49,817 bases of DNA from Fibrobacter succinogenes (GCA_902761355.1 CACWJY010000014.1:1-49817); one strand, 5' to 3'. Numbered from the stretch's first letter, positions 1-9,188 are shown. Program-made: numbers and translations. Notes: generated by a model not told the origin, from the sequence alone.

Positions 1-738
1 CTGGATGGTGCGGTCCTTGCACATGATGATAGCGGAACGCGGGCCACGGAGAGTCTTGTGGGTCGTGGTCGTCACGATGTCGAAGTACGGCACCGGAGAT
101 TCGATAGCCTTACCGGCAATGAGACCGGCAATGTGAGAAATGTCAGCCATGGTGAGGGCGCCGACTTCGTCGGCGATTTCCTTGAAGCGCTTCCAGTCGA
201 GGTTACGGCTGTAGGCAGAGAAACCGGCGAGGATCATCTTCGGCTTTTCGCGAAGAGCGATTTCGCGGACCTTGTCCATGTCGATGCGGCCAGTTTCCTT
301 ATCGACTTCGTACTGCACGAAGTTGTAGAGCATACCGGAGAAGTTCACCGGATGGCCGTGAGAAAGGTGTCCACCGTGGTCGAGCTTGAGGCCGAGGACC
401 TTGTCGCCCGGTTTGAGAACGGCGAAGTACACGGCAGCGTTGGCCGGAGAACCGGACAGCGGCTGGATGTTCACGTGGTCGCAACCAAAGAGCTTCTTGC
501 AACGGTCGATGGCGAGAGCTTCCATCTTGTCGATGACTTCGTTACCACCGTAGTAACGCTTGCCCACATAACCTTCACTGTACTTGTTGGTCAACACAGA
601 GCCCATGGCTTCCATGACGGCCTTGGAGGTATAGTTTTCAGAAGCGATGAGTTCGATGCCATATTCCTGGCGTTCGGCTTCTTCCTGAATGATGTTATAG
701 ATTTCCGGATCGGTCTGTTGCAGTGTAGATTTGAGCAT
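1..738 (-). CDS. glyA: Serine hydroxymethyltransferase, N-terminal part (cut by window edge)
   Basis: PLP-dependent cytosolic enzyme that converts serine and tetrahydrofolate to glycine and 5,10-methylene-THF. The minus strand reads in frame from an ATG at 738-736 to base 1, giving 246 residues of about 420. Family-typical stretches are visible: the ELIASEN motif, [12 protein letters not shown] near the substrate site, [22 protein letters not shown] with the cofactor-binding Asp and His, and [12 protein letters not shown] holding the Lys that forms the Schiff base. The C-terminal domain lies outside the window. The only long plus-strand reading frame here is a shadow. The 5' region contains a structured RNA with a terminator about 80 nt before the start codon, so attenuation of glyA is possible. 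It is divergent from the rel gene. Confidence 0.97.
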   Translation of the reverse strand, partial: MLKSTLQQTDPEIYNIIQEEAERQEYGIELIASENYTSKAVMEAMGSVLTNKYSEGYVGKRYYGGNEVIDKMEALAIDRCKKLFGCDHVNIQPLSGSPANAAVYFAVLKPGDKVLGLKLDHGGHLSHGHPVNFSGMLYNFVQYEVDKETGRIDMDKVREIALREKPKMILAGFSAYSRNLDWKRFKEIADEVGALTMADISHIAGLIAGKAIESPVPYFDIVTTTTHKTLRGPRSAIIMCKDRTIQ

Positions 739-818
739 TTAGCTACTCCTTGGGATTTTGTACCGCCCAAATATAGCATTTTAAGAGGGAAAAAAGACCT
801 ATTTTAAATAGACTTTAT

Positions 819-848
819 AAAAAAAGCAGTGCCTCGCAAGTTAGGCAC
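819..848 (-). terminator. Intrinsic terminator of the structured RNA
   Basis: On the minus strand GTGCCT (848-843), loop AACTTGCG and AGGCAC (834-829) form a 6-bp GC-rich stem, followed by TGC and seven U residues (825-819). The hairpin ends 80 nt upstream of the glyA ATG, where attenuation of glyA would be expected. Confidence 0.75.
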
Positions 849-979
849 AGCTTTTCCCGACAGTTTAGTCCGTCGGAGCTAGGGTCCTGACCAAGGACTT
901 GTTATTTACCCCCAAACAACTCCAGGTGGTCAGATTCCAAACCACTCCCTAGCTTTAGGTGTTTCAACCTACCTCTAAA
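819..979 (-). ncRNA. Candidate structured leader RNA or small RNA upstream of glyA
   Basis: Read on the minus strand, this stretch folds into six helices: 979-971 with 960-954; a closing helix 953-947 (GCTAGGG) with 884-878 (CCCTAGC) that encloses three hairpins (945-941/930-926, 920-914/907-901, 897-894/888-885); then 876-872/861-857; then a terminator hairpin. The helix 920-914/907-901 needs a G-U pair that works only in the minus-strand RNA, and the U-run is also on that strand, so the RNA is transcribed toward glyA. I tested it by eye against glycine, SAM, THF, ZTP, TPP, cobalamin and T-box elements and against 6S RNA, tmRNA, SRP RNA and RNase P RNA, and matched none. It could be a glyA attenuator or a free-standing small RNA. 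The 5' end is unknown and may lie up to about base 1040. Confidence 0.5.
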
Positions 980-1065
980 GTAGTTTTTTATGGTTCCCGT
1001 TAGAAGACATCATGAAGACAAAGTGTTGTTCTCCATTACAACGGATTATGACATTTGAAAGACAT

Positions 1066-1077
1066 CCATATATATGG
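1066..1077. promoter_or_regulatory. Palindrome CCATATATATGG in the glyA-rel divergent region
   Basis: A perfect 12-bp inverted repeat lies between the structured RNA and the rel promoter. It is a reasonable operator candidate because it sits between two divergent transcription units. No regulator is known to me for this sequence, and an AT-rich palindrome can also arise by chance. Confidence 0.3.
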
Positions 1078-1096
1078 AAGCTCAAAATTCCCTTAT

Positions 1097-1125
1097 TTTT
1101 CGCTTATTTCGAGAATTTCTATATT
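1097..1125 (+). promoter_or_regulatory. Putative promoter of rel
   Basis: A TATATT -10 element at 1120-1125 follows a T-rich, poorly conserved -35 region. The same TATATT element recurs before other genes in this window (36138, 40426, and 35198 on the minus strand), which suggests a host-typical -10. The predicted start near 1132 gives a short leader of about 28 nt. Confidence 0.45.
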
Positions 1126-1159
1126 CCACCCATCCTTTTTTTAGATATTATTTAGAGTG

Positions 1160-3304
1160 ATGGAGCAAACGAGCCTGACATCAAATCAAACGCACATTAT
1201 CGATGTGCTTTTAAAGAAGAATCCCAAGCTGGACCGCGAGATTCTGTCGAAGGCTGTTGCCTTTATTGCCGAGGCTCACGAAGGACAATACCGCAAAAGC
1301 GGCATGCCCTACACCGAACATCCCTACGAAGTCGCCAAAATTCTTGCCGACCTAAAACAAGACCAGTCCACCGTCTTGGCTGGACTGCTCCACGACGTCG
1401 TAGAAGATACGGACCACTCCCTCGAAGAAATTGCTGAAAAATTTGGCGAAGACACAGCCTTCATGGTCGATGCCGTCACCAAAATTACTGCTGCCCAAGA
1501 GTCGAGCAAGACCGCCCAAAAAGCGGAAACCTACCGCAAGCTCATTATCGCCATGGCAAAAGATCCGCGCGTCATCATGATTAAGATCGCGGACCGCATA
1601 CATAATATGCGCACCATGCGCTACATGAAGCCCGAAAAGCGGCAAATTATTGCTCAAGAGACACTCGACATCTACATTCCGCTCACGCACCGTTTTGGTC
1701 TTTACAAGCTGAAAAACGAGCTCGAAGACCTCAGTTTCAAGTACGTGAACCCGGACGAATACCAGAAGCTGGTGGACTTGCTCATCGAGAACAAGGAATC
1801 CCGCGAAAAGTATATCCAGTCGGTCATCGGCCCGTTGCAGATCAAGATGGCCCTCGAAGATTTCGACTGTACCATTCAGGGCCGCACCAAGAATATTTAC
1901 AGCATCTACAATAAGATGATTAGCCGAGGGTGCCAGTTCGAGGACATTTTCGACATCTTCGCCATCCGCATCATTGTAGAAACCATTCCGGAATGCTACC
2001 TGGCACTCGGTTACGTTCACAACCTGTGGACCCCGCTGCAAAGCCGTTTCAAGGACTACATTGCGACCCCGAAGCCGAACTTGTACCAGAGCATTCACAC
2101 CACGGTCATCGGTCCCGAAAACAAAATGGTCGAAATACAGATTCGCACCAAGGACATGGACCTGACCGCCGAAAAAGGATTTGCCGCTCACTGGGCCTAC
2201 AAACTCGAAACCCAGCATGAAGGCGAAGAACTCGCCTGGCTCAACCACATGGTCAAGCTGCAGTCCGAAATTTCGGACTCCAAGGAATACCTCGACTTCC
2301 TAAAGGTGGACCTGAAGCCCTCTGGCATGACCGTCTTTACTCCCAAGGGGACCTCTATCGAGCTCCCGCAGGGCTCCATTGTCCTAGACTTCGCCTTTGC
2401 CGTCCATACCGAACTCGGCCTACACTGCATCGGCGCGAAGATCAATGACGAGGTGGTAAACCTTGATACGGTCGTCGAACACGGCGCCACCATCCAGGTG
2501 CTCAAGAGCCCGAACCAGGAACCAAGCCCCGAATGGCTCGATATGGTCAAGACCGTCAAGGCCAAGCAAGAACTGCGACGCTGGATGAAGAGCAGTATCA
2601 TGAAGCAGGCCCTGATTCTGGGTAAGGAAATCTGGGACCGCGAGCTCCGATTGCAGAAAATCGAAAAAGACAAGCGTCCTGTCGAAGAAAGAATCTGCAA
2701 GTACTTTGGCTGTCCGAACATCGAAGAATTTTACGAACGCCTGGGACAAGGCGAACTGCCACTCGCAGACATCCAGCGATTCTTGAACGACGGCGAAACA
2801 ACGCAGAAGGAATCTAACTCGCTTAGATTCTTCCCCATGTTCAACAAGGACGCTAAAAGTGACCGCCGCGACGAGATGCCTCTGCAAATTGGTCAAGAAA
2901 CCAGTCTTGTCGTGCAATTTGCCAAATGCTGCGCACCGATTCCCGGCGACCCAATTATCGGCATTCTCCGCCCCAAAATCGGCATCGAGGTCCATACGAC
3001 AGACTGCCCCCAGCTCAAGAACCTGCCTGTCGAGCAGCGCATTGCCGTTGGTTGGAGCGACGATATAAAGCATTCCTTCGAGGCGCACCTGACCATCGAC
3101 ACCGAAAACCGCAAAAACATCACCTTTGATGTTTTGCAGGAACTCAAGCGTGCGAACGTTTTCCTTGACCGAGTCACTTCGGCAAGCAAGCATTATTCGG
3201 GACGCATCAGACTGGTATTTAAGGCATTCCGCAAGGAACAGGTCGATTCGATTATCAGTGCCATCAAGAATATCCCCGGCGTAAAACAGGTGGTAAAATC
3301 ATGA
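1160..3304 (+). CDS. rel: Bifunctional (p)ppGpp synthetase/hydrolase (Rel/SpoT)
   Basis: Makes and degrades the stringent-response alarmone (p)ppGpp. Domains in order: HD hydrolase (about residues 30-180) with metal ligands His54, His78-Asp79 and Asp145 present; RelA/SpoT synthetase (about 230-360) with the RTKNIYSIYNKM, FKDYIATPKPNLYQSIHTT and VEIQIRT motifs; TGS (about 390-450); a region with the CCAPIPGD conserved-cysteine motif; and a C-terminal ACT domain (about 640-714). Both catalytic halves keep their signature residues, so a bifunctional enzyme is expected. The start is either GTG at 1157 or ATG at 1160; I chose ATG. The gene overlaps the next one by 4 nt (ATGA). Confidence 0.96.
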   Translation: MEQTSLTSNQTHIIDVLLKKNPKLDREILSKAVAFIAEAHEGQYRKSGMPYTEHPYEVAKILADLKQDQSTVLAGLLHDVVEDTDHSLEEIAEKFGEDTAFMVDAVTKITAAQESSKTAQKAETYRKLIIAMAKDPRVIMIKIADRIHNMRTMRYMKPEKRQIIAQETLDIYIPLTHRFGLYKLKNELEDLSFKYVNPDEYQKLVDLLIENKESREKYIQSVIGPLQIKMALEDFDCTIQGRTKNIYSIYNKMISRGCQFEDIFDIFAIRIIVETIPECYLALGYVHNLWTPLQSRFKDYIATPKPNLYQSIHTTVIGPENKMVEIQIRTKDMDLTAEKGFAAHWAYKLETQHEGEELAWLNHMVKLQSEISDSKEYLDFLKVDLKPSGMTVFTPKGTSIELPQGSIVLDFAFAVHTELGLHCIGAKINDEVVNLDTVVEHGATIQVLKSPNQEPSPEWLDMVKTVKAKQELRRWMKSSIMKQALILGKEIWDRELRLQKIEKDKRPVEERICKYFGCPNIEEFYERLGQGELPLADIQRFLNDGETTQKESNSLRFFPMFNKDAKSDRRDEMPLQIGQETSLVVQFAKCCAPIPGDPIIGILRPKIGIEVHTTDCPQLKNLPVEQRIAVGWSDDIKHSFEAHLTIDTENRKNITFDVLQELKRANVFLDRVTSASKHYSGRIRLVFKAFRKEQVDSIISAIKNIPGVKQVVKS

Positions 3305-3894
3305 TTAGCAAACTCCACCACAGCGACTACACGTTAAAGAATCGCGCCTTTAACTGCCGCATGCGCAACCGCTACTACGAAGAAGTCTATTACGCCTTCA
3401 GGGCCATATTCCCGAACGAAATCGCTGAACGCACCGAACCCAACCCGGTCGCAGACGCCATTTGGTTCCAGAACTTAAGTAAAGAAATCAAACGCTACGA
3501 AAGGCTCATCAAGACTTGCCTCGAATACGCACAAGCGGCCATTTTTTATGGCAAGGCCGAAAACAAAGCGATGTATTCCAAGGACAAGCGCTGGGGTATT
3601 CTGCAAGAAGAAATCTTCCTGGTCCACTTTTTGCAAGAAATGCTTTCGACAACGCACTATGTGATTGCACGTATTGATACCGACCAAATGCTTCAGCGTT
3701 GGGCCGGCGAAATGCAAGACCTAAAAACCAAACCAGTCGCCTCGGGCTACGTGAATGCGATTCAAGAAAAATTGAACGAAATGAATGCGGCGACCATGGA
3801 CGAATTTAAGGATTTGCTTAAACACGTGCTCGATCGATTCCAGATAGGAAACACACTGTTTGGAACGGTTCAAGAGCTACAGAACTTTTACTAA
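3301..3894 (+). CDS. Conserved-looking protein of unknown function
   Basis: 197 residues, starting inside the rel stop codon (ATGA overlap), so it is probably translated by coupling to rel. I do not recognise the family. It has no signal peptide, membrane segment or cysteine cluster. It is rich in charged and aromatic residues and probably all-alpha: long amphipathic stretches around residues 60-85 (RYERLIKTCLEYAQAAIFYG), 100-130 and 150-185. A cytosolic helical protein is the safest description. Coupling to rel and position just before nuoA (30 bp) suggest co-transcription but do not reveal its function. Confidence 0.75.
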   Translation: MISKLHHSDYTLKNRAFNCRMRNRYYEEVYYAFRAIFPNEIAERTEPNPVADAIWFQNLSKEIKRYERLIKTCLEYAQAAIFYGKAENKAMYSKDKRWGILQEEIFLVHFLQEMLSTTHYVIARIDTDQMLQRWAGEMQDLKTKPVASGYVNAIQEKLNEMNAATMDEFKDLLKHVLDRFQIGNTLFGTVQELQNFY

Positions 3895-3924
3895 ACGAGA
3901 GACGAAAGACAAGAGACACAAGAA

Positions 3925-4305
3925 ATGTCAGAGTACATCATACTTTCAATCTTCCTTTTTCTGGGAGCTTTTATTGCGGCGGCAGCTACCGTTACAGGGC
4001 TTTTGCTCGGCTACCGCACCAAGAATTCCAAGAACAAGATGGCGCCGTACGAATGCGGCATGGAAACCATCGGCAACGCGCGAATCCAGTTCAAGGTGGG
4101 TTACTACCTGTTCGCGCTTTTATTCTTAGTGTTCGACATCGAAGCCCTTTTCTTGTTCCCCGTCATGGCGAACTTCAAAGAAATCATGGCTGGCAACTCG
4201 CCACTGTCGCCCACGATTGTCGTAATCGACTTAGTCATTTTCATGGCAATTCTCGTTTCGGGTCTTGCCTACGCCTGGAAGAAAGGAATCCTTAAGTGGG
4301 AATAA
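3925..4305 (+). CDS. nuoA: NADH-quinone oxidoreductase subunit A
   Basis: Small membrane subunit of complex I next to the quinone site. 126 residues with three predicted transmembrane helices (about 5-27, 65-88 and 95-118). The family-typical [10 protein letters not shown] loop carries the conserved Cys, and the [23 protein letters not shown] stretch carries the conserved acidic residues of helix 2. The first of at least ten nuo genes on this strand. The Shine-Dalgarno sequence is weak (AAGAA before the ATG). Confidence 0.95.
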   Translation: MSEYIILSIFLFLGAFIAAAATVTGLLLGYRTKNSKNKMAPYECGMETIGNARIQFKVGYYLFALLFLVFDIEALFLFPVMANFKEIMAGNSPLSPTIVVIDLVIFMAILVSGLAYAWKKGILKWE

Positions 4306-4309
4306 CCCT

Positions 4310-5569
4310 ATGGGAATTATAAACCTAGCTCCTAAGATATTAGACCCTATACCCGGTGGAAAGTACGTCGTCAACGCAATTGACTACGTTGTCAACTGGG
4401 CTCGCGCCAACTCCATTTGGCCTCTCACCTACGGCACCAGCTGCTGCGCCATCGAAATGATGAGTAGCTCCATGGCCCGCTACGATATCGCCCGCTTTGG
4501 CTCCGAAGTGTTCCGCGCTTCGCCCCGCCAGGCGGACCTTTTCATTATCGCAGGAACCATTACCCGCCGTATGGCGCCCGCTCTCCAGATGCTCTGGGAA
4601 CAGATGCCGGGTCCCAAGTACGTTCTTGCGATGGGCGCCTGCACCATCAGCGGTGGCCCCTTCATTTACGATAACTACGCTGTGGTGCGCGGGGCGCAGA
4701 ACCTGATTCCGGTGGACGTATTCGTTCCCGGCTGCCCGCCTCGCCCCGAAGCACTGTTCCACGGTCTACTCACGCTCCGCGAAAAGATTTTGAAAGAAAC
4801 CTGCCGTGACCCCTGGCACGAAGGCGAACCGAAGGACGTTTCGACCATGGACCGCTACCGCGAAGCCGCGAAGACCTGGGCCGCCCTTGAACGCATCAAG
4901 GACGAAGAAATGGCCGAAGCCCGCGCGAAGTTCAAGGAAGAAAATCCGGATTACAAGAGCAGCTTCAAGCCCGTGCGCGTGAAAAAGGAAGACTTCCCCG
5001 AAGTCGAGCGTATCGCCTGCAAGCGCTTTGGTTTAAGCCAGCTCGACATTTACAAGAAACTCAAGGCGAAGTTCCCGGACATCACCGTGCATACACACAG
5101 CGAAGACCCCATCGAAGATGTGGTGGCCGCCATGCCCGCCGACCGTCCGCTCGAAGTGATGATCAGCGTCGAAGACTACTTGCCCGCCGTGGAATACGTC
5201 AAGAACGATCCCGAATTCAAGATGAATTACCTGATCGACGTCACGGCAATCGACTACGACGACCACTTTGACATGGTGACGCAGCTCCGCAGTATCGAAA
5301 AAGGCCACAAGGTCTTCTTCTGCGTGCAAATCAAGAAGAACTTCGACATTCCCGAAGAAGAACGCCCCACAGCGCTGCTCGGAAGCGTTCCGACCATCAG
5401 CCACCTGTACCCGGGAGCCGAAGTCAAGGAACGCGAAGTCTACGACATGTTCGGCATCAACTTTGAAGGGCACCCCGACCTGCGCCGCATTTTCCTGGAC
5501 AAGGACTTTGTAGGTTACCCCTTGCGCAAGGACTTTACCCACCCGCAAATGATCAAGAGGCCCGTATGA
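4310..5569 (+). CDS. nuoBC: Fused NADH-quinone oxidoreductase subunits B and C
   Basis: One uninterrupted 419-residue frame. Residues 1-165 are NuoB, with all four ligands of cluster N2: the Cys45-Cys46 pair ([10 protein letters not shown]), Cys111 (GACTISGGP) and Cys142 ([11 protein letters not shown]). Residues about 250-419 are NuoC (30-kDa family), with the [10 protein letters not shown] and GHPDLRRI motifs and a PLRKDF ending. The two are joined by a charged, probably helical linker at about 166-250. The ATG at 4310 is chosen because NuoB homology starts there; the frame is open upstream to 4265 inside nuoA, but that extension has no NuoB character. It ends with a 4-nt overlap with nuoD. 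It belongs to the peripheral quinone-reducing arm. Confidence 0.95.
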   Translation: MGIINLAPKILDPIPGGKYVVNAIDYVVNWARANSIWPLTYGTSCCAIEMMSSSMARYDIARFGSEVFRASPRQADLFIIAGTITRRMAPALQMLWEQMPGPKYVLAMGACTISGGPFIYDNYAVVRGAQNLIPVDVFVPGCPPRPEALFHGLLTLREKILKETCRDPWHEGEPKDVSTMDRYREAAKTWAALERIKDEEMAEARAKFKEENPDYKSSFKPVRVKKEDFPEVERIACKRFGLSQLDIYKKLKAKFPDITVHTHSEDPIEDVVAAMPADRPLEVMISVEDYLPAVEYVKNDPEFKMNYLIDVTAIDYDDHFDMVTQLRSIEKGHKVFFCVQIKKNFDIPEEERPTALLGSVPTISHLYPGAEVKEREVYDMFGINFEGHPDLRRIFLDKDFVGYPLRKDFTHPQMIKRPV

Positions 5570-6708
5570 GTATGACAAGACTCCCGCCGGGATTCAAGAT
5601 TACCCGCGATACCAATACCGAAGAATTTTTCATCAATATGGGTCCGCAGCACCCAAGTACCCACGGAGCACTCCGCCTTGCGCTGCGCATGGACGGTGAA
5701 ACGATTGTAGAAATCGTACCGCATTTCGGCTACATCCACCGCGGCATGGAAAAGCAGGCGGAATCCATGAGCTACCTGCAGTACATCGCGATGTCCGACC
5801 GCCAGGATTACCTGACAGCCATCCAGAACAACCTGGGGGTCGTGATTGCACTTGAAAAAGGCATGAACATTGGCGTTACCGAAAAGGCCGAATACATCCG
5901 CGTGATGCTTTCGGAGCTGGGACGTATCGCGAGCCACCTGGTGTTCTTCGGCTGCTTCGGCGGCGATTTGGGCGGCCAGACCTGCTTGCTGTTCGGCTTC
6001 AAGGAACGCGAAATGATCCACGACATCTTGGAAGAAGTCACCGGGTCACGCCTCACCACCAACTTCTTTAGACCGGGTGGCAGCCGCTTTGACGTTCCCG
6101 AAAACTTTATCGACCGCGTGAAGGCGTTCCTCAAGCACCTCGAGGGCGCCATGAAGGACTACGAAAGGTTCCTTTCGAAGAACATCATTGTGCTCGAACG
6201 TAGCAAGGGCATCGGCATCCTTTCCGCCGAAGACGCCATCGCTTACGGATGCTCCGGTCCGGTGCTCCGCGCAAGCGGCGTCGACTTCGACGTCCGCAAG
6301 GCAAACCCCTACAGCATCTATGACCAGCTGCAGTTCGATGTACCCGTGACCTACACCGGCGACTGCTACGACCGTTACACGGTGCGTATTGCCGAAATCC
6401 ACGAGTCCATGCGAATCCTGTACCAGTGCATCGAGAAGTTTCCGAAGGAAGGCCCATGGCGCGCCAAGGAAAAGCCGGTGCGTCTTCCGGTCGGTCGCTA
6501 CTACAGCGAAATCGAAACCGCGAAGGGCCTGTATGCCACTTACGTGGTGGCCGCGACAACCGGCGAAAAGCCTTACCGCATTCACACGCGTGGGCCGAGC
6601 TTCCCGCACATTGCCGCCCTTAACAAGATGGCGCAGGGCCACAAGATTTCGGACCTTGTGACCATCATGGCAACGCTTGACCCGGTGATTCCCGAAATTG
6701 ACAGGTAA
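5566..6708 (+). CDS. nuoD: NADH-quinone oxidoreductase subunit D
   Basis: 49-kDa subunit that forms the quinone pocket together with NuoB. 380 residues. The [12 protein letters not shown] motif near the N-terminus carries the pocket histidines, and RQDYL carries the Tyr that contacts the quinone head group. The C-terminus ends in ...PEIDR, as family members do. It is an ordinary hydrogenase-like large subunit without nickel ligands. The start overlaps the nuoBC stop by 4 nt (ATGA), so translation is probably coupled. Confidence 0.96.
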   Translation: MSMTRLPPGFKITRDTNTEEFFINMGPQHPSTHGALRLALRMDGETIVEIVPHFGYIHRGMEKQAESMSYLQYIAMSDRQDYLTAIQNNLGVVIALEKGMNIGVTEKAEYIRVMLSELGRIASHLVFFGCFGGDLGGQTCLLFGFKEREMIHDILEEVTGSRLTTNFFRPGGSRFDVPENFIDRVKAFLKHLEGAMKDYERFLSKNIIVLERSKGIGILSAEDAIAYGCSGPVLRASGVDFDVRKANPYSIYDQLQFDVPVTYTGDCYDRYTVRIAEIHESMRILYQCIEKFPKEGPWRAKEKPVRLPVGRYYSEIETAKGLYATYVVAATTGEKPYRIHTRGPSFPHIAALNKMAQGHKISDLVTIMATLDPVIPEIDR

Positions 6709-6711
6709 TAT

Positions 6712-7833
6712 ATGTTTGTACCTTCTATTACACATCCTGTAGGCGACTTTATTCGCGATTGGGTTCCGAAGCTTACCGCTTATTTGCCGGACGCTTTGCA
6801 CAACGCAACCCTCGACAGCATTGCCGCCTTCTTGATTAACGCGCTCCTCTGTGTTATCGCAGTCTGCGCCGTGAATATCGGTTCTGCCCCGATCTTGATT
6901 TACATGGAACGTAAGGTCTGCGCCCACGTGCAATGCCGCTTGGGCCCCATGCGCCTCGGTTGGCACGGTACGCTTCAGACCATCGCCGACGTGATCAAGA
7001 TGCTCTTCAAAGAAGTCTATTCTCCGAGCGGCGCCGACAAGCTGATGTTCTACGTGGCACCGCTGATTGTGCTGATTGCCCCGTTCATTATCGCAGCCCT
7101 GATTCCGTTCGACCACAACCTGATTGTCGCCGACATCGACATGGGCATTCCGATGATTATCGCCGTGAACGGTTTCGGCGTGCTGGGCATTTTGCTCGGC
7201 GGCTGGAGCAGTAACAACAAGTATTCCTTGCTCGGTGCTCTCCGCAGCGGCGCCCAGATGATCAGCTACGAAATCTCTTTCGCGATGATTCTTTTGTTCG
7301 TCGTGATGATTTCGGGTTCTACGAGCCTGATGGACATCGCTCAGGCGCAGGACGGCACGGTTCTTGACTGGTTTATTTTCAAGATTCCGGTGCTCGGCTT
7401 TATCGCCTTTATTCTCTTCTTTATTTCGAGTACCGCCGAAATGAACCGCGCCCCCTTCGACATTGCCGAAGCGGAACAGGAACTGACCGGTGGCTACCAC
7501 ACGGAATACAACGGCACTCCGTTTGCCATGTTCTACCTCGCCGAATACATCGCCTTGGTCACGAACTCGGCACTTGCCGCCACCTGTTTCTTGGGTGGAT
7601 TCCATGCGCCCTGCATTGGCGTTGCCGCAATCGACACTTACCTGCAGATGGTGCCCGGAGTCGTGTGGCTCTTTGCGAAGATTTACTTTATGATTTGGTG
7701 CTACATGATGGTGCGCTGGACCTTTGTGCGCCCGCGTGTGGACCAGCTCATGGACTTTGAATGGAAATTCCTTTTGCCGGTGAACCTGGTGCTCCTCGCC
7801 GCCGGCGCCGTGTGGATGATTTTTGTAGGATAA
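6712..7833 (+). CDS. nuoH: NADH-quinone oxidoreductase subunit H
   Basis: Membrane subunit linking the peripheral arm to the proton pumps. 373 residues with about eight to nine transmembrane helices. Conserved blocks are seen: IYMERKVCAHVQCRLGPMRLGWHG (cytoplasmic loop and quinone entry), APFDIAEAEQELTGGYHTEY with the clustered Glu residues, and the C-terminal RWTFVRPRVDQLM. It is somewhat longer than the E. coli protein (325) because of an N-terminal extension of about 40 residues. It starts 3 nt after nuoD. Confidence 0.96.
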   Translation: MFVPSITHPVGDFIRDWVPKLTAYLPDALHNATLDSIAAFLINALLCVIAVCAVNIGSAPILIYMERKVCAHVQCRLGPMRLGWHGTLQTIADVIKMLFKEVYSPSGADKLMFYVAPLIVLIAPFIIAALIPFDHNLIVADIDMGIPMIIAVNGFGVLGILLGGWSSNNKYSLLGALRSGAQMISYEISFAMILLFVVMISGSTSLMDIAQAQDGTVLDWFIFKIPVLGFIAFILFFISSTAEMNRAPFDIAEAEQELTGGYHTEYNGTPFAMFYLAEYIALVTNSALAATCFLGGFHAPCIGVAAIDTYLQMVPGVVWLFAKIYFMIWCYMMVRWTFVRPRVDQLMDFEWKFLLPVNLVLLAAGAVWMIFVG

Positions 7834-7834
7834 T

Positions 7835-8308
7835 ATGCAAGAAAGACTTTCAACACGCCGATACATTAAGCGTTACCTGAAACGCTGCATCACGGGCCCG
7901 TGGAGCCTGATTTGCGGCCTATCCGTTTCGCTCAAGTATTTCTTTGACCCCAGACGCATCGTGACCGAGCAGTATCCTGAAAACAGGAAAACTCTCAAGA
8001 TGCACGAACGTTATCGCGGCCGCCTCGAAATGATTGAAGATGCCGAAGGTAACAACCACTGCACCGCCTGCGGCATGTGCGAACGCGCCTGCCCGAACGC
8101 CTCGATTAACGTGCTTTCGACCAAGAACATCGCAGGCAAGAAGGTGCTTGGCCGCTACGTTTACCACTTTGCGAGCTGCACCCAGTGCGGTCTCTGCGTC
8201 GAAGCCTGTCCGTTCGGAGCCATCCGCATGAGCCAGGCATTCGAAGTCGCCACGACCGACCCGAACACGCTCGAAATGATTCTTAACCAAAAGGAGGGAC
8301 AAGGCTAA
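7835..8308 (+). CDS. nuoI: NADH-quinone oxidoreductase subunit I
   Basis: Ferredoxin-like subunit carrying clusters N6a and N6b. 157 residues with two complete CxxCxxCxxxCP motifs: CTACGMCERACP and CTQCGLCVEACP. The N-terminal segment is basic and amphipathic, as expected for the membrane-contacting helix. It starts 1 nt after the nuoH stop. Its stop codon shares the A of the nuoJ ATG (TAATG). Confidence 0.96.
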   Translation: MQERLSTRRYIKRYLKRCITGPWSLICGLSVSLKYFFDPRRIVTEQYPENRKTLKMHERYRGRLEMIEDAEGNNHCTACGMCERACPNASINVLSTKNIAGKKVLGRYVYHFASCTQCGLCVEACPFGAIRMSQAFEVATTDPNTLEMILNQKEGQG

Positions 8309-8886
8309 TGATCCAGAATCTGTTGGCTGGGCTTATCCCACAGAATGTCGCCTTTCCCATGGGCGGAATGGATTTGGCATTCTATCTGGTAGCCTTTATC
8401 ATCCTTGTAACCGCGGTCTGCACAGTCGCCGTCAAGAATATTTTGCAGAGCGCCGTGTTCCTGATATTCAGCTTTGTCGCCACCGCCATTCTTTACCTGC
8501 TCCTGCACGCAGAATTTACTGCACTCGCCCAGGTGATGGTCTATGTGGGCGGCGTCGTGATTTTCGTGGTATTTACCATCTTGCTCACCAGCCGCCTTGG
8601 CGAAGACGCTTTCTCGGTCAAGATTCCAAGAATCTTTGCAGCATTTGCGCTTTCGATTATCTTTGTGCTGGTGATGGTCAAGTGCCTACTCCCTATCGAA
8701 GGTCTTTCGAGCGGCGTTGTTGCTGCCCCTGAGGGGTACGCCTCACTCAAGGCATTCGCCCTTAGACTACTTGGCTACGGCGAAGACGGATTCGTGATTC
8801 CATTCGAAGTGGTCAGTATCCTTCTCTTGATGACGCTGATTTGCGCCATCACCATCGCCCGTAAAGGCAAGGAGGACGAAGAATGA
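8308..8886 (+). CDS. nuoJ: NADH-quinone oxidoreductase subunit J
   Basis: Polytopic membrane subunit of complex I; 192 residues and five predicted transmembrane helices. The TM3 region LAQVMVYVGGVVIFVVF matches the family core with its pi-bulge. A good Shine-Dalgarno sequence (AAGGAGGG) lies in the end of nuoI. The 3' end overlaps nuoK by 4 nt. Confidence 0.94.
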   Translation: MIQNLLAGLIPQNVAFPMGGMDLAFYLVAFIILVTAVCTVAVKNILQSAVFLIFSFVATAILYLLLHAEFTALAQVMVYVGGVVIFVVFTILLTSRLGEDAFSVKIPRIFAAFALSIIFVLVMVKCLLPIEGLSSGVVAAPEGYASLKAFALRLLGYGEDGFVIPFEVVSILLLMTLICAITIARKGKEDEE

Positions 8887-9188
8887 CTCTAATGAATTGC
8901 CTTATTCTTGCGTTCTTGCTGTTTGGCATTGGCGTGTGGGGCCTAATGCGCCGCCGTCACCTGATTGGCATGCTGATTTCGATTGAACTCATGCTGAATG
9001 CCGCCAACATCAACTTTATTTCTTTTGCATACTTTAGCGCCAAAGACTCTACCGCAGGTGCATTGTTCAGTATCTTCGTGATAGCAGTGACTGCCTGCGA
9101 AATGGCAATCGCCCTTGCAATCATCGTATCGATGTACCGCCGCTACAAGAGTCTGGACGTAGAACAGTTGAGGGACCTCCATGATTAA
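8883..9188 (+). CDS. nuoK: NADH-quinone oxidoreductase subunit K
   Basis: Small MrpC-like subunit: 101 residues and three transmembrane helices. The two membrane glutamates of the family are present (ISIELMLNAANINF in helix 2 and AVTACEMAIALAI in helix 3). The Shine-Dalgarno AAGGAGG lies in the end of nuoJ. It overlaps nuoJ by 4 nt and nuoL by 8 nt. Confidence 0.95.
   Translation: MTLMNCLILAFLLFGIGVWGLMRRRHLIGMLISIELMLNAANINFISFAYFSAKDSTAGALFSIFVIAVTACEMAIALAIIVSMYRRYKSLDVEQLRDLHD

Noticed and set aside
58..807. 249-residue plus-strand frame at the left edge
   Set aside because: The minus strand encodes an unmistakable GlyA over the same bases.
878..953. tRNA or tmRNA reading of the four-way junction
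   Set aside because: A 7-bp closing helix with three hairpins resembles a cloverleaf, but the arms have wrong loop sizes, there is no T-loop consensus, no anticodon arm geometry, no CCA context and no tag reading frame.
6046..7866. 606-residue minus-strand open frame opposite nuoD/nuoH
   Set aside because: It lies wholly opposite two well-conserved nuo genes, is His/Asn/Arg-rich with no recognisable motif, and arises from the codon bias of the real genes.
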